Shown here: one piece after another, positions 54,137-63,770 of the stretch
How positions within the stretch are numbered: position 1 is the first letter of the stretch
Layout of the letters: each line of letters begins with the position of its first letter
Assembly (NCBI GenBank): GCA_018292915.2
Contig: JACVVK020000371.1
Coordinates: 462,001-526,000 of the forward strand
Direction: 5' to 3'
Origin: Batillaria attramentaria
Taxonomy: Eukaryota > Mollusca > Gastropoda > Batillariidae
Length of the DNA: 64,000 nt
Notes under the pieces: generated by a model
The model's database searches: none
What the model was told of the DNA's origin: nothing
Seen by the model: only the letters and a program-made list of their open reading frames with translations
Position numbers and translations under genes: made by a program

Positions 54137-55240
54137 TCAGTTTCCCTGTTGATTAAATGCTTTTGCTCGAGGATTGAAGTTTCTCCTTTGGTTGGTCTTC
54201 CATCCTTCCTTCCATTTTTCTTCCATTGATTTGCATTTCTGATACACTGCACAGTCTTTCAGGAAATGGTCAGGCGCCTTGCAGCAGAAACATTCTCCCT
54301 TCTGATAGTCTCGCTGAGGTTTGTCCTGGTTCTGCGGAAGATTCTTCAGAGTCGGTTGATTCTCAGGTTGCACCATCAGTATGCCTCCCTTCAAGTTTCT
54401 TGGTGTCTTCATCTGCATGACTGTTTCGTATACGTCGACAATTTCTTCCGCCTCTTGGAGAGTTTGACAGTTAGTCTCGATACATTTGAGTCGCAATTCA
54501 GGATCGAGACTCTTAAAAAATTGCTGCATCACCAGGTGCTGCTGCGTATAGCTGTCAAGGTGAGGATATACCTTCGTGGTTAGTAGCAGAAGTTCATCAG
54601 TGAAGGCAGATATACTCTCGCCAGGCTGTCTGATTTTGTTTTCAAATTGCGTTTTCCAGTAGATGCCGTGACGAGATCCACTTCCGAATCTTTGCTCCAG
54701 CTGGAAGGTGAGATGCTGATAGTCGTGTTTAGCTTCAACCCCAAGGCTGACGTAAAAATCGTCTGGCTTGTCCTTTGAGTGATGCGGCGAGTGCTAACGC
54801 CTTTCCCTCTCTGACCATCCTCCGAGGTGAGCGCAGCATTCGAACTGGTCAGTGTAGGACTCAAAATCATCTGAACCATCATAGTGTTCAGGTTTTAACT
54901 GCGAAGATTCTGGTCTTCGGTAAGAGCTTTCTCTTTCTTCTGTTGACCTCCCTTCATGTGGCTGTCTTCTGCGTGAGTTGATGACAGTTGGGACTCGTCC
55001 TTCACCCATCTCTCCATCACTCACTTCTTCTTCTGCTCCAAATTCTTCATGTCGGAATGGCTGTCTGGTCGTAGCTGCTTGGCGATCAGCAGGCGCTGGC
55101 GAGAAGTCAGGCCATCTTCTGTTTGGTCGAGGTTGGCTGCGATACCCGTCGCGGCTCAAGTTTCTTCTAACATCTCTAAAGAGATCCTGATGTTCATCAT
55201 CATGTAGATATCTCTCAAATGTTCTCTGACGACTCATCAT
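54137..55240 (-). pseudogene. Retroelement gag remnant
   Basis: Three frame pieces (54794-55240, 54580-54882, 54137-54532) together form a gag-like protein: Arg/Ser-rich N-terminus, a middle resembling retroelement capsid, and a zinc knuckle CFCCKAPDHFLKDC (C-x2-C-x4-H-x4-C). At least two frame changes separate the pieces. Confidence 0.8.
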
Positions 55241-55485
55241 TAGTTTATTTCCACTTCCTCGTGGAAATAAGAAGGTATCAAAACTGTATATAAGTCTTTG
55301 TAAAACTGAGGTGTAAAGTCTTCAAAAGGGTAAAAAAAAAAAAATGTCAAAAAAATACTTCTCGCATTCGACACCTATTCCGAGACTGAGACGTTACTAT
55401 TCCGAGACTGAGACGTTGGTCCTGTCGCTGGACAGGCTATAGAAAATTAATTTTCTGGTTAGGGGAAAATTTGTCAAATAAGCCT

Positions 55486-55503
55486 ATCCCACCGCTGCCA
55501 CCA
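55486..55503 (-). other. Primer-binding site, tRNA-Leu type
   Basis: Read on the minus strand, TGGTGGCAGCGGTGGGAT starts 3 bases after the LTR end (55507). Its complement ATCCCACCGCTGCCACCA has the form of a tRNA-Leu acceptor end with CCA. Confidence 0.75.
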
Positions 55504-55865
55504 TTTTGTAAGCGTGCTGGCGGTGTTTCTGTAGGTAATGCCGCCACCAGGCGAGTAATATGCTACTTCTCACACAAACTTACTCTGTCACTCGCCACAA
55601 CAAAATAAGTAATGGTTTTCTTCAAGTTTAGTGAATATTTTGTTAGTCAATTACAAGTCCGTCAATAAAACTCTCATGACCGCTAGTACTGTTTCTTCAA
55701 TGAACAAGCTGTCCTGAAAAGGGCAGTCCGACAAACTCTTTCAGAAACGATAACAACCCTAAATCAATCAGGAAGACAACATGTAAGCGGGCCCTGCTTA
55801 CAATATGTACGCTTTTATTTGTATTTATTTGGTTGATTATATATCTATTATTCATGTGTTTATTT

Positions 55866-56130
55866 ATCACCTTTTGTATACATTTGTAAAGCGCCTAGAG
55901 CCGCGGCTTTGGAGATTAGGCGCTATAGAAATCCTCATTATTACTAATAATTATTAGTATTATTAGTATTATTACCCTTTGCACCACGTGATTGTAATGT
56001 GTTTATGTCACGTGTGTGAGAAAATGCGTGTGATTCACGTGAGCGTGCGTGTTGGGTTCAGTTCGCGGCACTTTGAGCCAATTCATGAAATTGGGTAAAG
56101 CGCCTATACAATACTCATTATTATTATTAT
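55866..56130 (+). mobile_element. SINE tail plus truncated SINE family C
   Basis: 55885-55965 has AAAGCGCCTAGAGCCGCGGC and GGCGCTATAGAAATCCTCAT with ATT repeats. Then 55973-56130 is the 3' half of family C (CACCACGTGATTGTAATGTG to ATTCATGAAATTGGGTAAAG) with an (ATT)n tail. Confidence 0.85.
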
Positions 56131-56594
56131 TGTTACATGTATTTTTGTTTTGATGTTTAACATTGACAGGATGCTATGTTTTGTTTGCCGCCATGGACAT
56201 TTTTCCTGAAGTCTCAATACGTATGACAGGGATACGACAATGTGTGGAAAACTTTTCATCGAATGTGCTTAGTCTGTGCATCAGAATCAGTCACTTGGGA
56301 CACAATATTATATATATAGCATCTGAGTCCATTTTGGTGATTTGTCAAGCCCCAGTCTGTTCAGGAACGGACCGTAGGCTGAAAGGAAGTGGTGTTTCTC
56401 TAATATCGGAAGCCACAAAGTCGAGAAAATGGCCATGATGGTCAAACGAAATGTCCTATCTGGTAATTAACCTTAAAAGCTTCAAAAGCGGCAGTTTTCT
56501 ATCTCGGTGGTGTTATGAACAGAGGCTTTAATGAGCATTTTGTGCGCCATTACTATTCTTCTTTCTTTGCTTACTGTGGAAATTACATGTTTGT
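56131..56594. other. No feature recognised
   Basis: No protein-like frame with splice support and no repeat identified. Confidence 0.4.
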
Positions 56595-56775
56595 ATGGTG
56601 GGTGGGTGGGTGTTTGGGAGTTTAACATCCTTTTCCACCACGTGTGGGTGAGATCAAAGCCGGGGCAACGAGAAAAAGGCCGGCACAAATATTTGGCCCC
56701 AGCGGCCGGGATTCAAACTGACGACCCGAGCATTGAAAGTCCAACGCTCTACCATTCGGCCACCCCAGCTCCTCC
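56595..56775 (-). mobile_element. SINE family B, inverted
   Basis: Complement of head and body, from GGTGGGTGGGTGTTTGGGAG at the left to CATTCGGCCACCCCAGCTCC at the right. Confidence 0.9.
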
Positions 56776-57538
56776 ATTTTTGTATGGTAGTCTCCGTTAC
56801 TTTTGTAGGCGTTGAGAGATTACAGGGAATACAAAAGCATGTTTATGGAGGCAATGCAAAAATTAAAGATCTGCATTTGTTGATTGATTTCATGTTTGGC
56901 AAGTGAGTGAAGTGTGTGTGTTAGTGAGGCATGCTTTGAAGTACTTTTATGTGCGTGTGTACTTATGTGTGTGTGCGTGTGCTAAATCTTTTTGATTATA
57001 AAAGTAGCAATACATTATTTGAAACTATATTGCACCGTGTACCGGTTCTGTTTTGCTGTGACGCTTGTTATTCATTCTGTCCGTCTCAAGCAGAGACATG
57101 CACACAGACACACACAAGCGTGCGCGCGCGCACACACGCACACACACACACACACACTCACTCTCAAGCCCCGAGTCCTGTAGTAATCTGACTCAATAAC
57201 TTGTGTTTTATTTACAGAATAAGCTGATTGTGAATGTTTTGAAGTCATACACATGCTTGAAAAAAACAACAACAAAAAACAATAAAGTCAGATCAACGCA
57301 TATTGATAAAGCCAGGACTTGAGACCATTAAAAAAATCAACAACAATGCACACTGATAAAGTCAAGACTGAGATCATTCAAAATTCAACAAATCTTCAGT
57401 AGAGGTAGCTGCTCCACTTTCTCAAACCCTTCAGAACAGTCTGGACAAACGTGTGAATACAAAAACGCAACAAATCACATTTTAAAACCACAACCAAATT
57501 TTTGGGGGCTGTTTCGCGCACATCACGAGACACGTTTA

Positions 57539-57701
57539 GTAGGACTTCATAAAAAGGACTTCGCTCAGCAGCGTAACCCATTTACATGTAAATTAGGCTC
57601 ACGCGGCATAGGCCGTGAGCGGCCAACGTGCTGCGACTAGCTAATGGTACCTCGATCGTAAATGAGTTGCGCTGCTCAGCCAAGTCCTTACAAAGTCCTA
57701 C
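57539..57701. mobile_element. MITE with about 45-bp inverted repeats
   Basis: GTAGGACTTCATAAAAAGGA, then CTTCGCTCAGCAGCG, at the left pairs with CGCTGCTCAGCCAAG, then TCCTTACAAAGTCCTAC, at the right. Total 163 bp. It lies beyond the ABC-transporter polyadenylation site. Target duplication not clear. Confidence 0.75.
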
Positions 57702-57935
57702 CCAATATGCTTATCATTAACACGATGCTTTCCTTCCCAAAGTTGTCAAACATTTCAACAGTTTCAATATTTCAATCAGCCACACCATCCCCTCCAGGAG
57801 ACAGCACCTCTGATTGGCTGTGGCACATCCATTTGCCTTGAACTTCCAATCAAAATTGTCATTTCTACCTAAAGTCAAAAATGGACTCTGTGTCTACACC
57901 TTACAGCTTTCTAGCAATCCAGATACAATCCATGA

Positions 57936-57941
57936 TTTATT
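57936..57941 (-). terminator. Likely polyadenylation signal of the ABCB6-like gene
   Basis: AATAAA on the minus strand, 225 bp after the stop codon at 58166-58168. Confidence 0.5.
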
Positions 57942-58165
57942 TATCACCACCAGTACAGCCATCAAAAAAAGGTAAACCGACATTTCGCTGATACAGGAAT
58001 TTTCTCTCAGGGATTCAGTCTCCTGAGCTATTCTCAAAATCATCTATGGCTGAAATTCAAAGACCCTGTTGACTTGCATTTTCTGACTACATAATAATGA
58101 GCAATAAAAAAAAAGAAAAAAAAAAGGGATGTATCCTTCATGGTAAATGACAGAGGCATCTTGCA

Positions 58166-58265
58166 TCAAGAGTTGTCTGTCTCACTGTCCGTGTTGTCTG
58201 CCCCTGAAAGCTGCTGCTGCCACATGCTGGTGTAGTGACCATCCAAGGCCAGCAACTCTTCATGC
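58166..58265 (-). CDS. ABCB6: ABCB6-like transporter, last exon
   Basis: Begins after acceptor GTTTTCTGTAG (first base 58265), completes a Thr codon split 2|1 with the previous exon, and ends at TGA 58166-58168. Encodes HEELLALDGHYTSMWQQQ and an acidic Ser/Asp tail. The HEELL..GGxYxxMWxxQ pattern is the usual end of the ABCB6/ABCB7/HMT-1 ATP-binding domain. Confidence 0.88.
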
Positions 58266-58516
58266 CTACAGAAAACAAACACCACACAAATGGCAATAAC
58301 TAAATGTTCCATCAGTTTCAAAGATTAATCTGCGAGTCTCTTCTTAAGGCAGTTGAACGGTATGTTTCTTTGAAACTACTAAAATTCATTTTTTGGCAAG
58401 ATTTTTCGCCCTTCCGTTCGGCCCCACCCTATGTTACAGTCTGCTCAAAATTCCAGAGTGTAACGTATACATAGCCTTAGTAACCATGGATGATAAACAG
58501 GCAGACAATTACTCAC

Positions 58517-58680
58517 GTTCCCTGTTCGATGATCTCCCCTTCATGCAGGACAAGGATCCGATGGGCGTGGACGATGGTGGACAGACGATGAGCGATGATG
58601 ATGGTGGTTCGGTTCTCGCACACGCGGGACAATGACGCCTGAATGTTGCGCTCCGTTTTTGTGTCGAGTGCTGATGTGGC
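58517..58680 (-). CDS. ABCB6: ABCB6-like transporter, D-loop and H-loop exon
   Basis: Acceptor TCATGCAG (first base 58680), donor GGAAC|GTGAGT (last base 58517), 164 nt, phase 0 to 2. Encodes [20 protein letters not shown] (D-loop SALD) then [20 protein letters not shown] (H-loop His). These residues complete the ATP site between the two halves of the dimeric transporter. The residue pattern is nearer to ABCB6/HMT-1 than to ABCB7, in my judgement. Confidence 0.93.
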
Positions 58681-58855
58681 CTGCATGAGAAGAAAAATTG
58701 GGGGGATGCTGCTACTGACAAGAACTATTGACATGCCTGCCTCTCAGTTTTTAAGGAGGCATGTGTTGCAAGACCATTAGCTGCGTATTAGTCTTTGTTG
58801 CTTGTGCAGCGTTAAGCCCTAAAATTCACTCCCTCACCCCTGTTGCAAGAGCAAA

Positions 58856-59862
58856 CTAGAGAGGCAGAAGCCTCCATGGCTCCCTTGTGACACAGGTCAA
58901 GGTCATTCACCAAAGTATGTTTGTAGAGCTCTTATCACTATCCAGTATCATGCTAAGTGATGTGTCTGGCGCTCTGAGTTCCTGGCAATATTACAATTTT
59001 CCCCCAAACAGTTTGTACAGCCTTGACCTTTGGTCAAAGTCATTCAAAAGAGATCTCATCAATGTCTATCATCATGCCAAGTTTGATGCCTCTAGCATTT
59101 GTAGTTCCTCCGAAAACAGTAATGTTAAAATTCACAACAGACAGCTTTAATGACCTTGACCTTCAGTCAAGGTCATTCAGAAAGGTAGGTCTCATTGCTG
59201 TCTATCATCACGCCTCATTTGGTGCCTCTACTGTTTGTTGTTTTGAAGAAAATGCCAAGGTTAAAGTTTCCAAAAAAAAAAAAACGCTTGCATGACCTTG
59301 ACCTTGACTAAAAGTCACTGAACACAGGTATGTCTGTAAAGGTGCTGCCAATGTCAATCATCGCACATAGTTTGATGCTTCTGATTCTTCTAGATACTGA
59401 TAAAATGCAAATGTAAAATTTCCGAACACTGTTTCAATGACCTTGACCTTCAGTCAAGGTCATTTAAGATGGTATGTGTGCATAGGTCTTATCACTGTCT
59501 ATCAGCATGCCAGGTTTGGCACCTCTGCTGTTCATTGTTTCTGAGAAAATGCCAATGTTAAGGTTTCACAAAACTATCTTGTACAGCCTTGACCTTGACA
59601 GAAGGTCACTGACTACATGTATATCTGTAAAGTTCTTATCAATGTCTATCATCATGCAAAGTTTAAAACCTCTGGCATTTGTACATTACGAGAAAATGCC
59701 AATGTAAAATTTTCAAACAGAGAGCTTTAGTGACCTTGACCTTGGGTCAAGGTCATTCAAAATGATATGTTTTGAAAGGTCTTGTGCTAGTCCATCAGCA
59801 TGTCAAGTTTGGTGCCTCTACTGTTTGTAGATTCTGAGAAAATGACAACGTTAAAGTTTTCT

Positions 59863-59927
<65 letters not shown>

Positions 59928-59983
59928 GACAGACAGACGACGGAGGGTTAATACATAGACTCCCATTGTTACACAAGGGAGCC
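58856..59983. repeat. TCAAGGTCA-rich tandem repeat, copy 2
   Basis: Seven units of about 140 bp between ACTAGAGAGGCAGAAGCCTC and a (CA)n(CAGA)n run. Outer ends GGCTCCCTTGTG (58878-58889) and CACAAGGGAGCC (59972-59983) are inverted repeats, so the array may be the interior of a TIR element. It lies in an intron of the ABCB6-like gene. Confidence 0.88.
59867..59938. repeat. (CA)n(CAGA)n microsatellite
   Basis: About 28 CA units followed by CAGA repeats, at the end of the TCAAGGTCA array. Confidence 0.97.
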
Positions 59984-60177
59984 AAAAATGAGCTTTAAGG
60001 GCTGAAGGGGAGCGAAAACTGCTGTATGGGAAAGTGATCTTAGATCTAAAATACGCAGCTTATGGTCTTTCCTTGCAATGTAAACATTCTCGGCAGTTCA
60101 CCATAACACCAAGGGTCACTTTGTGATAGCTGTCAAATTTAACATCATTTGACAACAGTAAGACATAAAACAAAACA

Positions 60178-60560
60178 GGGCGGTCAGCGGTCTAGTGGTT
60201 CAGAGACTTTGCCACCAATGTGAAAGGTCAGGTTGGAGCCACTTGGGGCAAAAAACTTTTCCTCTCGTACATGGCACCGTTAATGCGGGCCAATCATTGG
60301 GGGTTCTCTCTGGGTACTACAGTTTCCTCCCCCTCTACTATGGAATTGTTCAGCCCCCAAATCTGAAAATTAATGCAATTCTAAACTCTGAAACTTAAAT
60401 AACTGAGGTGACCCTTCGCACCATGTGATTGTAATGTGTTCATGACCAGCGTGTGAGAGAATGCGTGTGATTCACGTGAGCGTGAGCATGTTGGGTTCAG
60501 CATGAGACACTTAGAGCGAATTCAAGAAATTGAGTAAAGTGCCCGCACAGAGTTATTATT
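60178..60560 (+). mobile_element. SINE family C
   Basis: Head GGGCGGTCAGCGGTCTAGTG, body and tail to ATTCAAGAAATTGAGTAAAG plus ATT repeats. The B box is diverged (GGTTGGAGCC). It lies in an ABCB6 intron, 65 bp from the signature exon. Confidence 0.87.
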
Positions 60561-60624
60561 ACGTATTAACATTAAAACAGCATCAACAACAAAATCTGCC
60601 CGTGCGGGGATCCCCAGAACCCAC

Positions 60625-60737
60625 CTCATCCAGCAGTACAATGGCTGGCGCTTTGAGCAGAGTGCGAGCGATGGCCACTCTCTGTTTCTCCCCTCCGCTC
60701 AGCTTCAGACCCCGCTCCCCAACAACCGTGTTGTACT
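60625..60737 (-). CDS. ABCB6: ABCB6-like transporter, signature and Walker B exon
   Basis: The preferred acceptor is CATTATTCCAG (first base 60737), because only this choice keeps phase with the previous exon (C|AG gives Gln). The donor is GATGAG|GTGGGT (last base 60625). Encodes [20 protein letters not shown], with the ABC signature LSGGE, and [12 protein letters not shown], with the Walker B aspartate and catalytic glutamate. Confidence 0.94.
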
Positions 60738-61327
60738 CTGGAATAATGGACACAAACCTAAAAAGATGACCACCTGTGCAGGGCATCACCCTGTCTAAGT
60801 GAGCACTGTATAAGGAAGCCCCAATTTTTCAGAGATTGCCAGTAATGGGCAAAAACAAACGTTACTGTGGTTGGAAGTACATGTATATAAGTAAACCAAC
60901 AGTCCATGTGATCATAGACTTAACTAGTCTTAACCCTACATCACCTAAAGACTTAGCGCACCGTACATTGTGGGTGCAAATGGACCCATACTGTAAAGAA
61001 GAAAACTTGCCCACCAAACGTTGTGGGTGCAAACACACCCCTACATTTAAAGAAGGATAAAACATATTATCCCTTACCATTCATAGTGGGTGCAAACTCA
61101 CACACAGCTATACAATCACACAAGTTTTACCGAGCACTTTCCCAAAAACCATATTGAAAAAGTCACAAAGTTTCGTGGATCTAGCACGGAAATTGATTTA
61201 GCTACAGAAGTCTGAATGAAAGTGCGGGTGCAATTGCATGACGAACCATGGCATCTGTCCCTGTGTTGAATTTAACAGCAACGGTGGGCAGATATCTGCC
61301 GTGATGCTACCCTAGAATCATACTCAC

Positions 61328-61428
61328 GATTCGGAAAGGTGCGAATGCGGTTGTGAATCTCAGCAGCAGCTGCAGCTTCTTCTGTTTCAGCATCCGTGGC
61401 ATTCACTCGGCCATAGCGAATATTATAG
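61328..61428 (-). CDS. ABCB6: ABCB6-like transporter, YNIRYGR exon
   Basis: Acceptor TTCTTCAACAG (first base 61428), donor AATC|GTGAGT (last base 61328), 101 nt. Encodes YNIRYGRVNATDAETEEAAA and AAEIHNRIRTFPN; NIRYGR is typical of the ABCB6/7 group. A second copy of the acceptor lies 128 bp upstream in a tandem duplication. Confidence 0.92.
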
Positions 61429-61680
61429 CTGTTGAAGAAAACAATGGTGATTATAGCAGCTGTGTAAAGACAGGGACAACTATAGTGGGTAGGGCGGGTG
61501 TTTGGGAGTTTAACCTCCTTCTCCACCGTGTAAGGATGATATCAAAGATGGTATAGCTGTTGAAGAAAACAATGGTGATTATAGGAGCTGTGTAAAGACA
61601 GGGAACTACACGGACAACTATAGTGGGTAGGGCGGGTGTTTGGGAGTTTAACGTCCTTCTCCACCGTGTAAGGACAATAT
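61424..61680. repeat. 128-bp tandem duplication covering a splice acceptor
   Basis: TATAGCTGTTGAAGAAAACA occurs at 61424 and 61552, with the following 100 bp (GGTGATTATAG(C/G)AGCTGTG, GTAGGGCGGGTGTTTGGGAG) repeated. Part of the unit derives from an inverted SINE B tail. Confidence 0.88.
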
Positions 61681-61797
61681 CAAAGATGGGGGAATGAGAA
61701 AAAGGCCACCAAAAATATTTGGCCCAAGCCGTGATTCACGCATTGTGAACCCACGCATTGAGAGTCCAACACTCTACCATTCGGCTATCGCGGCTCC
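61620..61797 (-). mobile_element. SINE family B, inverted
   Basis: Complement of family B, with head end at 61797 (CATTCGGCTATCGCGGCTCC). Its tail segment was copied into the duplication at 61486-61551. Confidence 0.85.
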
Positions 61798-61869
61798 CCC
61801 ACAACTTTAATGAAACTAATAACTTTACCAGACATTTCTCAGTGAACATCACTGATGTAGCAGGCTCAC

Positions 61870-61943
61870 CGAATGTCTCTATTGAAAAGAACTGTGTCCT
61901 GTGGCACAACACCGATGCTGCTCCTCAGAGAGTTTTGCGTCAC
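61870..61943 (-). CDS. ABCB6: ABCB6-like transporter, Q-loop exon
   Basis: Acceptor TTTGTTTCAG (first base 61943), donor ATTCG|GTGAGC (last base 61870), 74 nt, phase 0 to 2. Encodes VTQNSLRSSIGVVPQDTVLF, with the Q-loop glutamine in VPQD. Confidence 0.93.
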
Positions 61944-62411
61944 CTGAAACAAAGTTTCGCAGACCTTATAGACGGTGATAGATACTCTGGTGTTGTAGAA
62001 CACAGAATCAACAAGTAAGAGCTTGTCACCAGCTGCAAACGGCCAGTGTCTGCATTAGTGGCGAGATATACCATGTTGACCAAGTCTCACTTTCAGTTAT
62101 CATGGCCTGTGAAATGCATTTTCACACAGTACAAGAAGATAAATTAATTTCTAAAGATTGACAATGATGTTTCAATTTATTTTTACATCCAGCTATTTGA
62201 AACGCCCAGGTTTGAAATTCATCCAATTTTCTGAAAACTAATTCCAGCTTTGGTGAAACTAAATACACATGATACATGTACTGCCATTGCAAAGTACAGG
62301 AACCTGACGTCAAACGATTAAGCCTGTGTCATCTTTAATGCAAACAGATATAGGCTGCTGCATAAAAAGTGCCCAGAGGAAAATGCCAAGATCGTTCAAT
62401 GTCAAACACAC

Positions 62412-62516
62412 CATTGCAATGTTCTGCCCGTCAATTTGTATTTTCCCGCTGCAAACATCGTAGAAACGGAAAAGGAGGCGAATAATGGTACTCTTTCCGC
62501 ACCCGGTGTGACCCAC
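62412..62516 (-). CDS. ABCB6: ABCB6-like transporter, Walker A exon
   Basis: Acceptor TATTGTGCAG (first base 62516), donor GCAATG|GTGTGT (last base 62412), 105 nt, phase 0 to 0. Encodes [20 protein letters not shown]: the Walker A motif GxxGxGKST that binds ATP phosphates. The intron upstream holds a long GT/CA run (62579-62630). Confidence 0.95.
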
Positions 62517-62573
62517 CTGCACAATAAAAGTGCACACACACACACATGCACAGACACAGAGAGAGAGAGAGAT

Positions 62574-62578
<5 letters not shown>

Positions 62579-62630
<52 letters not shown>
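62579..62630. repeat. (CA)n microsatellite
   Basis: CA run of about 26 units next to the Walker A exon acceptor. Confidence 0.97.
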
Positions 62631-62633
<3 letters not shown>

Positions 62634-62885
62634 GACAAAGGGTCAAACCACTGAAACCAAGGCAATGTGAAGACAGCTCAAAGGAAAGAAAAACTGATTA
62701 ATCTGTGTTCATATAAGTGAAAAGTGAAAATTCAGACGTGGTGCAGACAGAGATCTTCATGCATTTGTAAAATATTATCACCCAAAACACAAGAAGATGC
62801 TATTGTGGTTCAGACTTATTCATGTTATTGAGAATATTATCCTAAGAGAATCTACACACAACAATTTTTGTTTTACGGTACTTAC

Positions 62886-62943
62886 CAGCGCAAATGTTTC
62901 ACCAGGCATGACAGTAAAGGTAATGTTTTTCAATATTGGCCGA
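62886..62943 (-). CDS. ABCB6: ABCB6-like transporter, exon before Walker A
   Basis: Acceptor TTTTGTTGCAG (first base 62943), donor GCGCTG|GTAAGT (last base 62886), 58 nt. Encodes RPILKNITFTVMPGETFAL, the strand leading into the Walker A loop. Phases fit both neighbours. Confidence 0.92.
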
Positions 62944-63222
62944 CTGCAACAAAAAAACAGAAACATTTTATATGCTGAAAGCTGTGAATGGGTACTGAAA
63001 ATATTACTATAAAATAATATTTTATAGAAAATCTTATGGTTGATAATAATAAGATTTTCTGTACAGATTCCCTTCATAGCAAACTTTAGAATGGAACTTA
63101 TATCCTGCTTGTTTCATTTACAGATCTATGTAAAAACGTAGGTACCTCACAGAATCATTTTGTGTCAGCAGCATTCAGCTTCTGCCAAAAGCCCACTCTC
63201 TCCTCTCTTCCTCACTACTTAC

Positions 63223-63308
63223 CTTGGCTCATAAGAAAAGCACACGTTGTTGAAGTCGATCCGTCCCTGTCTCACTACCAGATCTGTAGCACCTGGAGCG
63301 TCTTTCAC
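63223..63308 (-). CDS. ABCB6: ABCB6-like transporter, first exon of the ATP-binding domain
   Basis: Acceptor TGCTTTATCAG (first base 63308), donor CCAAG|GTAAGT (last base 63223), 86 nt, phase 0 to 2. Encodes VKDAPGATDLVVRQGRIDFN and NVCFSYEP, including the A-loop aromatic (FSY) that stacks on ATP adenine. This is the most upstream exon in the window. The eight exons total 266 codons plus stop, the usual length of an ABCB nucleotide-binding domain, so the membrane half is off the right edge. Family members export porphyrins, haem or metal conjugates from mitochondrial, lysosomal or vacuolar membranes. Confidence 0.92.
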
Positions 63309-63439
63309 CTGATAAAGCAATGACATCATGATGTCCAATGAAAATCTGATGCACACCTCTTGAAAGCAAATGCAAAACTCGCACTTGTACTTGAAGTCTT
63401 CAGATCACTAGAAGTCACTTGAAGCCACAATCATTATGC

Positions 63440-63605
63440 AATTTGTAGTAGTCTCACGCCTAGTGGGAAGGCCCACGTCTTGTGTAATAGTGGCTTGAAG
63501 TGGCTCCTGCTGGTATGCAGTGGCTTGTTCTTTTTAACCAGTCTTATCATATAGTGGGCAGGGGGTGGTTGGGGTCGGGCTGTTAAGAGATAAGGAATGC
63601 GATTA
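63440..63605. repeat. Unclassified dispersed repeat, copy 2 (inverted)
   Basis: GTGGCTTGAAGTGGCTCCTG and CTTATCATATAGTGGGCAGG are the complement of the copy at 36740-36890. Confidence 0.7.
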
Positions 63606-63721
63606 CATCTGACATTCCCCAAGCAAGATTTGCGAACAGGCAGGCGAGCGGTGTTACACCACAGCGATGTGATTTCACCAGGGAGGCAACTAAAATTTCA
63701 CAAAAGTTAAATAAAGTAGTT

Positions 63722-63723
<2 letters not shown>

Positions 63724-63768
<45 letters not shown>
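63724..63768. repeat. (GA)n microsatellite
   Basis: Pure GA run. A further GA run begins at 63984 and reaches the window end. Confidence 0.97.

Positions 63769-63770
<2 letters not shown>

Larger units (their letters stand above)
50618..55802 (-). mobile_element. Decayed Ty3/gypsy-type LTR retrotransposon
   Basis: Two LTRs, about 290 and 296 bp (50986-51276 and 55507-55802), have TGTAAGC..GCTTACA termini and roughly 95% identity. They bound gag, protease and reverse-transcriptase remnants on the minus strand. The 4-bp repeat ATAT flanks the whole (50614-50617 and 55803-55806). The primer-binding site (55486-55503 on the plus strand) is complementary to the tRNA-Leu 3' end. RNase H and integrase are missing. 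The interior was later hit by a SINE, an LTR piece and a LINE tail. Dead element. Confidence 0.85.

Noticed and set aside
60625..60757. Alternative acceptor TTTTTAG at 60758 for the ABC signature exon
   Set aside because: It breaks phase with the upstream exon and inserts FVSIIP-like residues not seen in the family; the acceptor at 60738 fits both phase and family pattern.
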